A DNA stretch of 64,000 bases from Smallanthus sonchifolius (Eukaryota; Streptophyta; Magnoliopsida; Asterales; Asteraceae), in assembly GCA_023525975.1 (NCBI GenBank), contig CM042039.1:19188501-19252500 (forward strand), read 5' to 3'. This document shows, piece after piece, positions 1-10,222 of the stretch; position 1 is the stretch's first letter, and every line of letters begins with the position of its first letter. The position numbers and the translations under genes were made by a program. The notes under the pieces are model-generated. The model did no database searches and had not been told where the DNA came from. It worked only from the letters and a program-made list of their open reading frames with translations.

Positions 1-1907
1 GTGTCTTTAGGTTCGTATTGATACGAGGATCAAAAGCCCCTTGGTTTCGGGTTCGATCATCTGCTCGATTGTGAGTATTGAATGGGTTAGGGTTACGGGT
101 TCATACAGGGAAGAAGATGACTCTAGGCTTGCGTGTTTTAATCAAAACGAAACCAAACCAGACACGGCTTCGTGCTCTGGTCTGATGGTTAGTATGTTTG
201 TGTTTGTGAACCGGTTAGAGGCACGGGTTCGAGTCCCGGTCACCAGTTTTGTGTCTAAATTAATCCTGTTATCATTTTAAACACATTGTATCTTATTTAA
301 AACTTTCAAATTTATTTATATAAATTACATAAATATATGTTTTAAAATTTATAAAAACCAGAGGTATAAATTAGTGTTCTTAACTGTTTAATTTTATTAA
401 AAACCCTCATAAAACCTTATAAATTCTTAAATGAATAATATAAAGGTTTTGCATGGACAAATTAATTATGTTGTATTTATACATTATTTTACAAGTTTTA
501 ATTACAATGTTTTGGACATTATAAAATTCTTTCGAATTCTTAACTAATTATTTTTGTAAGGATAGTTATCTAAAAATACCTATAAACTTATAAATACTCA
601 AATAATTATTTTAAATAATTATTTTATACAAAATTCCATTAAATCTATTTAAAAACCTATTTAGTCTTTATAATTTATTTATAATGAATTTATTAATTGA
701 CTGACTAACCAATTTATTTAAATTTACTAAAAGATTAATTAATTACATTAATTACATTTATTAGTAATCAACCATTTTATTTACATTAATAGCTTAAATA
801 ATTATCTTATTTACATAAAAATTATTTACTTAAATCTCTTTTAATTCATAATTTATTTATAAGTTACTTTATAAATAAATCCAAATGCATCATTTTTAAA
901 CTTATTACATTTCATGATTTTATGTATTATCTTTGGAATAATTACATAAATTAAATTACTAAATTAACTTTACAAACTATTTTATTACCATTAAATCTTT
1001 AGTAAGTCAAAGAACTTATATTTTCTACAAAACAACCAAGCAAGTTCATCTTCAACCCAAACCCTATCAAACCCTAAAACCTTAAATTTCCTTATCTTAT
1101 TCATCATACTTTAAAGCTAGAGAAACATTATCTATGTAGGTGTTTTGTGAGAAATCCTCACAAGGCCTATCAATCTCTACCAATCCATACCAATTCTAGC
1201 TGTGATTCAAGTGAGTTTACATAGCCCCTTTTTCATTTTTATATTTTTGGGGTGAAACATGTCTACAATTACATTATTTACACAATTCAATACCCTGTGT
1301 TCTTATGCCTTGGTCTTTATGCTTTATGTCTTAAACTGCTTGGCGACCAAAACGTGTGTTCATGTTAGTACAATCATTAACTTGCGTGGCAAGCCTAAGG
1401 TAGTACCTTTTATGATCATTTATACGGGAATCCGATATATTACTTAACACGAACCTTGGCGGGTTAGTGTTTACATTTAGAACTCCACGCAATCCGGGGG
1501 ATTGTGCATACATATAACATGGCTTGATTGTACGCTTGGAACCCTGCATGTTATCACATTTATGCTCTAGACGTGCTTTGAACATATTGAATTGTAAACT
1601 TATACTTAACTTTTGTTTGGTGTCAAAACCTATGTTACTCACCAACTACTTGTAGTTGACATTTACTCACATGTTTCAGGTGCACCAGTTTGAGGACACT
1701 ACTTGATCACTTAGGACTTTGGACCTAGCTTTAGTAAAGATTAAACTCAAATTATGTTATGTTTTGAACGTTTCGTTTTCCATTTCCTATGTAACGGATG
1801 ATTTTAAGTTGATGAATAAATATTGTCATTTAATAATAGATGATCATGTGCTTATGAACAACCGTGTCAGCCCCGGCGTATAATCCTCCACCGGTCGGGG
1901 TGTGACA
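1..1907 (+). mobile_element. Right part of a Tekay-like gypsy LTR (solo or 3' LTR)
   Basis: AT-rich, non-coding sequence ending in the LTR-type terminus GGGGTGTGACA at 1907. The segment at about 1640-1690 resembles the segment at 52345-52400 near the right end of another LTR of this type: both hold ACTCACCAAC, a TTGACA-like stretch, TCACA and then AGGTGCAC. The base after 1907 resumes a copia gag reading frame inside a zinc knuckle, so this LTR was inserted into that gag. The left boundary and any internal region lie outside the window, so I cannot tell a solo LTR from a 3' LTR. Nothing in 300-1250 looks coding. Confidence 0.6.
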
Positions 1908-3583
1908 ATTTTGCTAGAGAATGCAAGGCACCTAGAGCAAACCCTGCTGAGGATCGAACAAGACAAAGCCAACCTAGACCACAACAACAAGCTACTCTTC
2001 CAGCTCAAACTGCAGCTTGTCCAGCTGTTGGAACATCTGAATTTGACTGGAGCTTCCAGTATGAAGATCTGCCTGCTAACAACCAAGCTCTTATGGCAGA
2101 CACAACTGAGATACCGCCTCAGGTATATGAACATCTATGTTCCCAAGCCTGCATTGATAAGGTTTTAGGCTACAGAAAGCATAATCAAAACCTCATAGAT
2201 CAAAATGAAGAGTTTCATCAAATGAAATCTGAATTCAAAAAGGTCGAAGACAGTTATAAAGAAAAAATTAACTGCCTAAAGAAAGAGATTTCATCATTAA
2301 GACATGAACAAACCAATCTTGAAACTCAGATTGATGATCTACTGGCCAGATTAAAAGCTACCAGAGCAGAATTGGCAGAACAAAAAGTTCATGTCGACAA
2401 ATATGAATTTGCATCCAAAAAGCTGCAAAGACTGTTGGATGCTCAAATTCATGAAAAAGTAAAAACTGGTCTGGGGTATCATGCTGAACAATATCAAGCT
2501 GTTGCACCTCCTGCTGACTACGTTGCCATCTATGAACCAAGCTTCAATCTTGCAAATCTTGATATGGCCAACAGAAATCTTGATCCTTCTAAGGATGAAC
2601 CTTTGGTACAAGAATGCACTACCTCATCAGAGTCTAATTCAACTTGCTCAGACTCCACTGAAACAAGTGAAGCTTCATATTTGGTACAAGAATCCACTAC
2701 TTCATCTCCCCCTGCCGCTAAAGTCATTCTGACTAAAGATGAAGTCCTCATTATCCATTCAGCACCAGTACCAGCCATTTCAGTACCAGTTCCTACACCA
2801 TTCAAACAAATCAAAATTAGCTATCCTCCAGAAGGTAGGAAGCTAAATACTGAAAAGGGCCAGTCCTCATCTTCAGTCCAGCCAAGGAAGGTGTTTGACA
2901 TATGTCATGCGCCTGGAGAAAGGGTTCCATATGTTCAAAAGATATTGGAAGAAGCTACTTTTGAGCACAACAAAGCTCACCCTTGGAATTTCAAAGACCT
3001 TTTCAAAAGAAAGGATTATGTGTATCTTTCAAGGGATAAACTGGCAAAATCATGTTTTGTATGTGGAAAATATAACCACACTGCCAGCACCTGCTTCTAC
3101 TACCTTCAGCAGCAAAGAAACCTCAAGCAACATGCTTTTGAGAAGACAAAGAAGAACAAACAGGTAAGAAGTTTTGAAGATAAGACAACTCAATTCAGAA
3201 AATTTCTTTCTCCACTAAGGGAACAGTTGTCAAAACCTCAACAATCTTGCATCATCTGTGGAGAATCAGACCACTCTGCTGCAAATTGTAAGTCTAATCC
3301 TTTCAATCAGATTCTTCTTCCAACCCCAGTTATACAAAAACCTATCAATAAGGTGAAGAAGGATAAGCATACATCTGTTTCTAAGCCATCAGCAGCCAAA
3401 ATAACTGCTGCTGATCGAGTAAAGCCCAAGCAACCAAAAGGAAAGTTTTCAGCAGCAACAAAGTCTGCAGCTGCTCAAGTAAAACCATCAGCAGCAACAA
3501 AATCTGCTGCTGATAAGCCAAAATCCTCAGATACAACGTCTGCTGCTGAAAAGACAAAGAGAGCTGGAAAACCACCAACTTAA
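1908..3583 (+). pseudogene. Copia element C gag, 5'-truncated by LTR insertion
   Basis: One open frame runs from 1908 to the stop at 3583; the first internal Met is at 2093. It opens with the last part of a CCHC zinc knuckle (FARECKAPR), so the N-terminal gag domain and the start of the knuckle were cut off by the LTR ending at 1907. A long coiled coil follows (roughly 2190-2450, rich in K, E, Q and L), then two further CX2CX4HX4C knuckles (CFVCGKYNHTASTC near 3055-3100 and CIICGESDHSAANC near 3250-3290). The C-terminal tail is a low-complexity Ser-Ala-Ala/Ala-Ala-Asp tract written with CAGCAGC and GCTGCTGA words. Gag would bind and package element RNA. No protease, integrase or reverse transcriptase follows, so C lacks pol and would depend on another element. 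Confidence 0.75.
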
Positions 3584-4228
3584 CAATGGAAGGTAAAGAA
3601 ACCACCAAGCATCATCATCAGTTCAGTTGAGTGCGTCTATCCTTTGTTGTAAATATGTCTGTCTTATGTTGTAAATAAAAGTTATAACTCAGCAGCATCC
3701 TTTTTGGCTGCTGACAGGTCTGATCTTCAGCAGCAAAGAATTTGCCCATGACTGCTTTAACTTATCAGAAGGAACAAGTTTCCTGAGGATAGCTTTAAGG
3801 CTTTCAGCAACAACATCCTTGCTGCAGATCATTGCATCTATCAGCAGCAATTAAGTTTACTGCTGAAAAACTTAACCTTCCGCAGCAACCAAAGTTGCAG
3901 CGGACAGGCTTATTCATCCACAGCAACCAAGTTTGCTGCTGATGGGTAAACTTAGGTTCAAATTAACCTTTACCCGCTGTAAAAGATATTAACGTCAGTC
4001 TTTACCATGACTGCCTCGGTGTATTACAGCTGTAACAATAAAAAGTAAATAAGGTTGTACTGTACAAGTCATTTTGCTTTTTCTCTCCTCTGCCGTTATA
4101 AGAACAAATCAAATTTTCTTTACCACCTCTTCACATTCAATTCAACCCTAAGTCCCCACCACATTCAAAGCTCTCCATATTCTCAAGTCTCCACCATACT
4201 CAAACCATCCCTCCAAAATCAAACGGCT
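3584..4228 (+). other. Non-coding spacer of element C rich in CAGCAGC/GCTGCTG half-sites
   Basis: This spacer separates the gag stop from the Met of the extra ORF. Between 3690 and 3945 it carries many CAGCAGCA and TGCTGCTGA words, for example near 3691, 3707, 3728, 3842, 3862 and 3929. They are the two arms of the hairpin that is perfect in this element's LTR (7323-7461). In an autonomous copia element pol would lie here, so the spacer marks where pol is missing. Confidence 0.6.
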
Positions 4229-7200
4229 ATGGCAGATATCAACAACCCAGATGACAAGTTTTCCCCATACCATAACCTAACAGCATACCTCACCAAAGGA
4301 AAGAAATCTGAAGGATTTGATGATATGATCGATTTCTTATGTCGATCAAAGATCTACTTTGCACTCACCACCAACCCTACCATATATATCCTTCATATGG
4401 AGGATTTCTTGAGTACCGCCGTCTACTCTACCGAACAGGGGATTCCCCAAATCAAAGCCAAAGTAGACGGCAAGGATATCACCATCTTGGAAGCCACACT
4501 CAGAAAACATCTTAAGCTTCAAGATGAGGGAGCAGCGATCTCATACTCGAAGGACGAATATATGAGGACCTTTGTCTCCATTGGATACACTGGAAATCAG
4601 GCTGAGTATACGATCGAGAAGGCGCTGATGGGCCCTCCATGGAAGTATCTCTGCCACACTCTTCTTCAATGCATATCTCAGAAGAGGAGTGGATGGCATC
4701 AGGTGAGCTCTGCACTTGCCTCCGCCTTCCATGGTATGGTCACTAACCAAGGCTTCAACTTTGCACACCTCATCTCTGAGGGTTTGAGATATAACCTTCA
4801 AGAGGGTGCAAAGCAGCAATTCTTTATGCACCCAAGATTCTTACAGGAAGTTTTCAATCAAGAACTAAAAGAACTTTCAAAACCTACAAGAATCTACATC
4901 ATGTTGGGTCATAAAAATAACATTTTTCAAAGCATGAGGACTGTTTCCAAAAAGTTCTCGGGGGTCAATGTTCCATTGTTATCTACAATGCTGAACATGC
5001 AAAGAACCCCGGGTGACAGTTCAGCAATCCCAGCTGATACTGATCCCACACCCTCCACCTCACATCCTGAACAACAATCTGCTTCTACCATTCGAACCCC
5101 TGTGCATACTACTAAGGATGCACAGGCACAAAAATTACTTACACCTCTTTTGGATGTTATCGTTCAACCGGAACACAGGGCCCCGGTTGCAACGACATAT
5201 ACTAGGAAAAGGGGCAAAAGAACTCCTTCTTCTCTTGCCTCCAAGGCCTAAACCCAACCTGACAGCCCTCACTCAGAATCACAACATTCTGGTGAGAATA
5301 ACATAAGGGAAAGCCACATTATTAGGGAGACTTCTTTGGATGTCTCTCTATTAGGATCAGGATCACTTCCCGGATCTGTTGAACAGCCCACTGAGCCCTT
5401 CCTTTCTCTTCTGAACTTAAGTGATGAGGAACCTGATCAAGATGATGTACCTTCTCCAACTACCACTATCTCGGAGGTACTGATTGATCTTGCTTCCAAC
5501 ACACCCAACCCAAGTTCTTCTACCCTGAAGGACCACTCTAGGAGTTATGAAAGAGTGGATGTGGAAGAGGCTGTCACTACTGCTGGTCCATCAAATGACC
5601 AGGAGGACAGTGACAACATTGCTAAGACCTCAACCACGGCAACTCACAGTGAGGATGCTTCCTTGGAAACTCCCCTCACTTAGAGGAATCCCAGGCGCCA
5701 AGAAACCATGGGTGATGGGGATGAATAGGCTAGTCCTAAGGCCCCATCTGGATCCAAGGATTCCACAACTGTGGATGAGGACAGACTGAAACTTCATAAC
5801 CTGGAATTGACGGCCAGGGTGGCTATGCTAGAGGCTGAAGTGTCCAACCTAAGACACCAAGTCTCTATGCATGAATCAATGCCCATCTGTACCTTCTCCC
5901 TCTCTTGTATCAGTGGGCACCCAAACTGATGCTTATTTGTCCACTGATGCAACCAAAAATGGGGAGATGGTCCCAATGGAGGAAGACATAGACAGTCTTG
6001 ACGACTGGATTCAAGAGCAGGCTGTTTTTCAAAGTACACTTTTCAAGCCAGCTTTTGTACAGGTCCATGACTTGCCATCTTCAGATAACGAAGAAGAAGA
6101 AACAACCAAAGACTGGAAGTTAGTCGTCAGGGCTGTTGATGAGGTGCTGAATGAAGCTGAAGACAAAGAACAAAAATATACAGCTTTCAGCATCCTCCCT
6201 GTAGCAGCAGCCATCATAAGTCAATCCATTACCCCCAACTCTTTAAAACTTCACAGAAGCTAGAATTTGACTCCATTCTAGCTTGGGGGTATGATGGATC
6301 AGCTGAGAGATTTTGGATTGGATGCGAGTTTAGTGGAGTAGAAGAGCTAAACTGGAACTCTCTGAATGCCCTCCAAGTCCTACAACTGTATTTAACTAAC
6401 TGCATCAACACTTCATCAGATCTCTCAGCAGAACTTGCCATTGGCAGGTTCTATGACTTGATGGAGGATAATCTACCCATCTTCGAAAGACTCATACAAA
6501 CAGCAAAACGGGTAGCTTATTCTGAATCTTCGGCAGTAGCAGAAAGAAGATTGACTCATAGAAGACTTGAAATTATAAGGAGCAGTCTTCTCACTAAAGA
6601 AGAAGTTTGCTGCTTAAGAAGATTTCTGTACTCCTTCATTGTCAAAGACTTAGATGTGTTGGGATAGATAAGCACTAAGTCTCTTGACCACACCTTCTTA
6701 CTGAGCAACAACTCCCTTGAAGAAATCCAAACCCACACCTAAACCTGAAGACTCAAGAGACATAGTTGATTGGGTCTATAATCCACAGGATTAAAGGTTT
6801 GAGATCTTCAGGGGGAGAACTGAAAGAAGAAGATCTATCCACAGATCTGTTGATGAAGTTCTGCAATTGCCAGATTCAGATCTTGGCAGAATTTTGGAGC
6901 TGAGTAAAGCTCATGAGCCTGCAAATGAGGGTGAGAAACTTCTTGTGCTAGCCATCAAACACTATTTCAACCCTAGCAAAGATGTGATCATTGACATCAA
7001 ACCACTCAAGTCCCACTCTCCATTTGTAAGTTGGTCCTATAATGCTGATTTGGACGAGTTCACTTTAACTGATGTAAGGAAGCAGAAGATGAAATGTTCA
7101 AGCAAAACTATCTACAAAATGCCACACAAAGACATCAAGACTCTGTCTGCACTTCCACTGAACAATCACAGCAAGGATCCAAGAGGCTATGAAGTTGAAA

Positions 7201-7244
7201 GGATAGTCAGCCACATGCAAAAGCTTCAGCAGCAAAGTGATTAG
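4229..7244 (+). pseudogene. Long extra ORF of copia element C (env-like position), broken
   Basis: The reading starts at ATG 4229 (MADINNPDDKF) and stays in one frame to a stop at 5249-5251. It continues in the same frame from 5252 to a stop at 5681-5683, then in shifted frames through about 5871-6263, 6264-6667 and 6867-7244, ending just before the polypurine tract. The N-terminal 270 residues are globular with motifs such as SKIYFALTTNPTIY and HTLLQCISQKRSGWHQ. The middle is acidic and Ser/Thr/Pro-rich. I recognise the N-terminal part as a protein family common in Asteraceae retroelements, often labelled longin-like in automatic annotation; I do not trust that label. The location between gag/pol and the 3' LTR matches the env-like ORF of Sireviruses, but I see no signal peptide or membrane segment. 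Function unknown; two or more stops and frameshifts make it inactive here. Confidence 0.65.
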
Positions 7245-7262
7245 AAGAATTTTGGTCGCATA

Positions 7263-7277
7263 AGTCTAGGGGGAGTT
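7263..7277 (+). other. Polypurine tract of element C
   Basis: AGTCTAGGGGGAGTT lies directly before the LTR start TGTAG. Its purine-rich core AGGGGGAG is the usual plus-strand primer site of plant copia elements and confirms the plus orientation of C. Confidence 0.8.
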
Positions 7278-7322
7278 TGTAGAACCAAAGACTGATTGCT
7301 TCTAAATTATTCTAAGTACAAT

Positions 7323-7461
7323 TGCTGCTGATAGGCTTATCAGCAGCATTCAACACATGTTGCTGCTGATAGGCTTATCAACAGCATTCAACACATGTTG
7401 CTGCTGATAGGCTTATCAGCAGCATTCAACACTTGTTGTTGCTGATAGGCTTATCAGCAGC
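7323..7461. repeat. Four 38-bp tandem units, each a hairpin (element C LTR)
   Basis: Hairpins start at 7324, 7362, 7400 and 7438, exactly 38 bp apart. The consensus is stem GCTGCTGATA, loop GGCT and the complementary arm, 24 nt in all; units 1 and 3 are perfect, and units 2 and 4 have one change. The array lies about 320 bp upstream of the TATA box in the U3 part of the LTR. Confidence 0.95.
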
Positions 7462-7779
7462 ATCATTCTCATTCTTGCTACTGATAGTTGTGTTCCTTAA
7501 AGACAAATCGTTGCAGCTGACTATCCATGCCAAGCGTCACTGACAACCTTCTGCAAAAGCGACTGACACACTCAAAGCAGAAGGAACCTCAATGGTGCAA
7601 CCAATGACGGACGACAATGCTCTTCTCCAGACATGCAAGCAATTATGCATAAAGAAGACGCTTCAATAAAGTTAACTAGATATAGACAAAACGTGTAACA
7701 GTTAGCTATTTTCATCAGATCAACGGTCTGTGTTAGATCTGATACTTAGAATCAAGGGTCTGTCCTGATTCTAAGTTAG

Positions 7780-7787
7780 TATAAATA
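7780..7787 (+). promoter_or_regulatory. TATA box of element C LTR
   Basis: TATAAATA in an otherwise mixed context, about two-thirds into the LTR, with AAACACTTCATTG downstream. Position and sequence fit a pol II promoter marking the U3/R border. Confidence 0.6.
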
Positions 7788-7978
7788 CTGTGTAAACACT
7801 TCATTGTATGTGTGCTTCTTCACCGAGTTTTCATTTGTAATCGTTTATTCACAAAGCTTAATACAACAGTGTTCTTATTAGTATTCATTCTGTTTACTCG
7901 ATTATACTTGTGTAGTTGTTATTGTTTCCACCAATCTCAACTAAGAACAGAACCATCTTGTACTTTCATGATCCTACA

Positions 7979-8049
7979 TGCACCTCGCCATTCCGAGTCT
8001 GTTAGTGCTAATATATTGAATTCTGGAGTGAACGCACGTCTATCCATAT
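7979..8049 (-). pseudogene. Start of an unidentified minus-strand reading frame, cut by element C
   Basis: On the minus strand a polypyrimidine-rich stretch ends in GCAG at 8050, followed two bases later by ATG at 8047. The frame is open (MDRRAFTPEFN, then ILALTDSEWRGA) until the copia C LTR end at 7978 interrupts it. I do not recognise the protein; a plant mobile-domain or gag-type N-terminus is conceivable. The upstream sequence (8050-8950) looks like its promoter, leader and possibly an intron. Confidence 0.4.
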
Positions 8050-8155
8050 CTGCAACACAAAACAAAACAAGATTAGAACTGATTAAGTATAACATCAAGT
8101 ATCATAGACAATGAAATAAAAATTTTGGACTTAAAAAAATGTACAAGGCTGCCTC

Positions 8156-8253
8156 GTGCGTACTTAGCTAAATACGCACACCCAGAATTTGTCATGCGTA
8201 GTTAGCAAGTACGCATGAACAAAACCCTTCATGCGTACTTGCTAAGTACGCAT
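8156..8253. repeat. Three GTACGC-family palindromes in the leader of the orphan unit
   Basis: Copies at 8156-8179 (one mismatched pair), 8194-8216 (7-bp stem) and 8231-8253 (perfect 10-bp stem ATGCGTACTT, loop GCT), spaced 38 and 37 bp. They lie between the TATA box at 8792-8800 and the ATG at 8047, so they would be transcribed. Confidence 0.9.
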
Positions 8254-8791
8254 GGTCTGAGTAAGTGCTCAATTTTTTTAACAAGTCTGAAATCAAAATT
8301 CACGGTCTAAAGTCCTTTTAGAGTGTTCTAATGATGTCGAAAATGGCATAGGGACTCAATGTGATATTGGAAAGAGTTGGTATCGTTCAATACAAGACCC
8401 ATTTTGTGCCTACAGGGGCCGACGCCACTTAGGCTCAAACCCAAGATCAAAAAATCCAATTTTTGCAAATTAAAATGATAGATTTTGTATTAAACGACTT
8501 AGAATGATGATTAGAAACTTGAATGGTTGCTCAATTTCACATGCAAACACCATTTGATCTTAAAAATTTGTTCATCCAACCCTAGCTTCAAGAACACCAA
8601 AAAATCTCCGAATTTTGGATGTTTTAATGGTTGAAATCGGCCAATATTCTCACCAAATGATCATTGAGTGATGTTGTAACAGAAATCGTGATGAAAAAGA
8701 GGGTTGGTAACACAAAGATTTTAGAGCGAAAATAATCAATTGGCGGTCTGTAAAGTGAAGAGTTTGAATGAGGAGTAAATGCATGTTGCCG

Positions 8792-8800
8792 TTTTATATA
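8792..8800 (-). promoter_or_regulatory. TATA box of the orphan unit
   Basis: The minus strand reads TATATAAAAC, 18 bp downstream of the nearest palindrome of the 8818-8906 cluster. The arrangement copies that in the LTRs of A and B. Confidence 0.5.
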
Positions 8801-8817
8801 CCCCGCCCTACAGGTAG

Positions 8818-8906
8818 TGCGTACTTAATTAAGTGCGCATGAACTACTTCATGCGTACTTAACAAGTACGTATGAGTTAAGTCGTGCGCACTTAATTAAG
8901 TACGCA
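8818..8906. repeat. Three GTACGC-family palindromes upstream of the TATA box
   Basis: Copies at 8818-8839, 8851-8873 and 8885-8906, with starts 33 and 34 bp apart. The loops differ (AATT-centred in two, AAC in one), but the arms keep TGCGTACTT/AAGTACGCA with single mismatches. Confidence 0.9.
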
Positions 8907-8950
8907 TGGCTTAACTCACTTGCCTTTTCAAACTCAAAAATCCCTGTTGT

Positions 8951-10222
8951 TTATGAAGATTTCTAAGACGAACATGATAGATACGTTCAATTGTTGTTTG
9001 TAACAAAAATGTTTCTGGAAGTTTAAAATATTTTTGACTTTTCTAAGTGTTTGGAAATGAAATGTACATGAAATCTTTTTGTCATTTTGTAAAGTTTATG
9101 TTAAAACACACGGAAAATCTTTTTGCTTTTTTTCTAGAGTAAACAGAATACAGAGTAATTGAATACTTACAGTGAATGTCTTTTTGGTCTAGTCATAATC
9201 AGAGGATCATATCAGGCTAACATGTAGCAATAGTGATACCGGTAAACATTCAAAGAATTTGGGATCATATCATGACATACTTATTTGAAATTAATTTTGA
9301 AAGTCATATCATAGTAATTCAAATTGTCAATATTATATGAATTGAAACTATAAGCATTCTTCGACCAAATTCATGTGAGTTGTGGTACCATTTAGAGTTC
9401 TACAATGTGTACCCCACAGTTGTGTAGACGGAAAAGTAAATGCATTATCTCAAGATATCTAAGATTTTCACAAGGATTATCAATATCACCAGGTTGAGGT
9501 AATATCGTTTAGCACATAGAAATCAAGCAGAGTCCATACAGATTAACAAGAATCAATTGATTCATTTGTCTTGACTCGTGAGTATTTTGTGAGTATTTTT
9601 GTGATTTTTCAGGCTAATATATATGGAATCCGAAGATTCTTGGGTAGCGGGATCCAACTGTTATCTGGATGTCTTCAATGGAACAGATGTGATCCAAGGC
9701 GAATATATGCTTGACGGTTGTTGTCAAGACATATCTTAGCTTGACTTCCCATTGCATACTTGTGAGTATGGGCAGTGACGTGATCTGAAAATTGTGCTAA
9801 AGACATCACCCGAAATTGGTCTCAACAGATAATACTAGCCAAAATCTTACATTCTATTTCTGATAATGATCTTTTGTTAATCTTATACACACACACACAC
9901 CTCATATCATGGATTCAAATCACGCTTGTAGAAAAGATATTTAGTTTTCACATTACTAATGATTTAGCGAATGCTTCTAGCTGACTGGCAATTTAACAAA
10001 GAATATTTGAAGTATATCAAGGTACAATCATCTCCCTGGTAAGAAATTTAGATCACTAACTAATGTGCAATCAATTCCTCTAATTTTAAATGACATTGAA
10101 GTTTTGAAAGTTTTATATTTTGTTTGTATTTTTCTTAAAAACAAATTTAACAGAAAATAAATTAAATGTAAAACAAAAATAAATGTAACTTCCAAGAAAT
10201 AAGTTTGTTTTGAAAACGTTTA
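8951..10222 (-). other. 3' non-coding region of copia element A
   Basis: No open frame of note. From about 9000 to 9430 the order of motifs (GGAAGTTTA, GGGATCATATCATGA, ATTATA-TGAATTGAAACTA, GTGGTACC) parallels 16010-16480 in element B, which shows that the two elements share a diverged 3' untranslated region. It also holds a short CA microsatellite at 9888-9900. I find neither a polypurine tract nor a 3' LTR for A here, so A's 3' end is missing or lies beyond the unit at 7979-8950. Confidence 0.6.

Larger units (their letters stand above)
7278..7978 (+). mobile_element. 3' LTR of copia element C (701 bp)
   Basis: It begins TGTAG and ends CTACA, a perfect 5-bp inverted terminus, and is preceded by the polypurine tract at 7263-7277. 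It contains a four-unit hairpin array (7323-7461) and a TATA box (7780-7787). The next five bases, TGCAC (7979-7983), should be the target-site duplication; the other copy is outside the window because the 5' end of C is not present. Confidence 0.8.
8050..8950 (-). promoter_or_regulatory. Orphan promoter-like unit with two hairpin clusters (minus strand)
   Basis: Read on the minus strand the order is: three palindromes (8906-8818), a TATATAAAAC box (8800-8792), about 530 bp of leader or intron-like sequence, three more palindromes (8253-8156), an acceptor-like AG (8051-8050) and ATG (8047). The palindromes belong to the same family as those in the LTRs of copia A and B and have the same 33-34 bp period. 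There is no tRNA-primer site and no LTR terminus, so I cannot call it an LTR. The boundary with the element A 3' region near 8950 is approximate. Confidence 0.45.

Noticed and set aside
215..246. tRNA-like T-arm (GGTTCGAGTCCCGGTCACC)
   Set aside because: No acceptor stem, D-arm or anticodon arm can be placed around it; it is part of LTR sequence.
7323..7461. CRISPR-like repeat array
   Set aside because: Spacers are identical between units, the context is a plant LTR, and the units are simple tandem duplications.
7960..7970. LTR end at TTTCA for element C
   Set aside because: CTACA at 7978 pairs with the TGTAG start, giving a proper inverted terminus.
8418..8434. Primer-binding site (minus strand TGGCGTCGGCCCCTG)
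   Set aside because: It resembles a tRNA-Asp primer site, but no LTR terminus precedes it and the match is weak.
8050..8950. 3' LTR of copia element A
   Set aside because: It shares only the palindromes and TATA position with the LTR at 31160-31785; neither CAACA/TGTAGG ends nor a polypurine tract are present.
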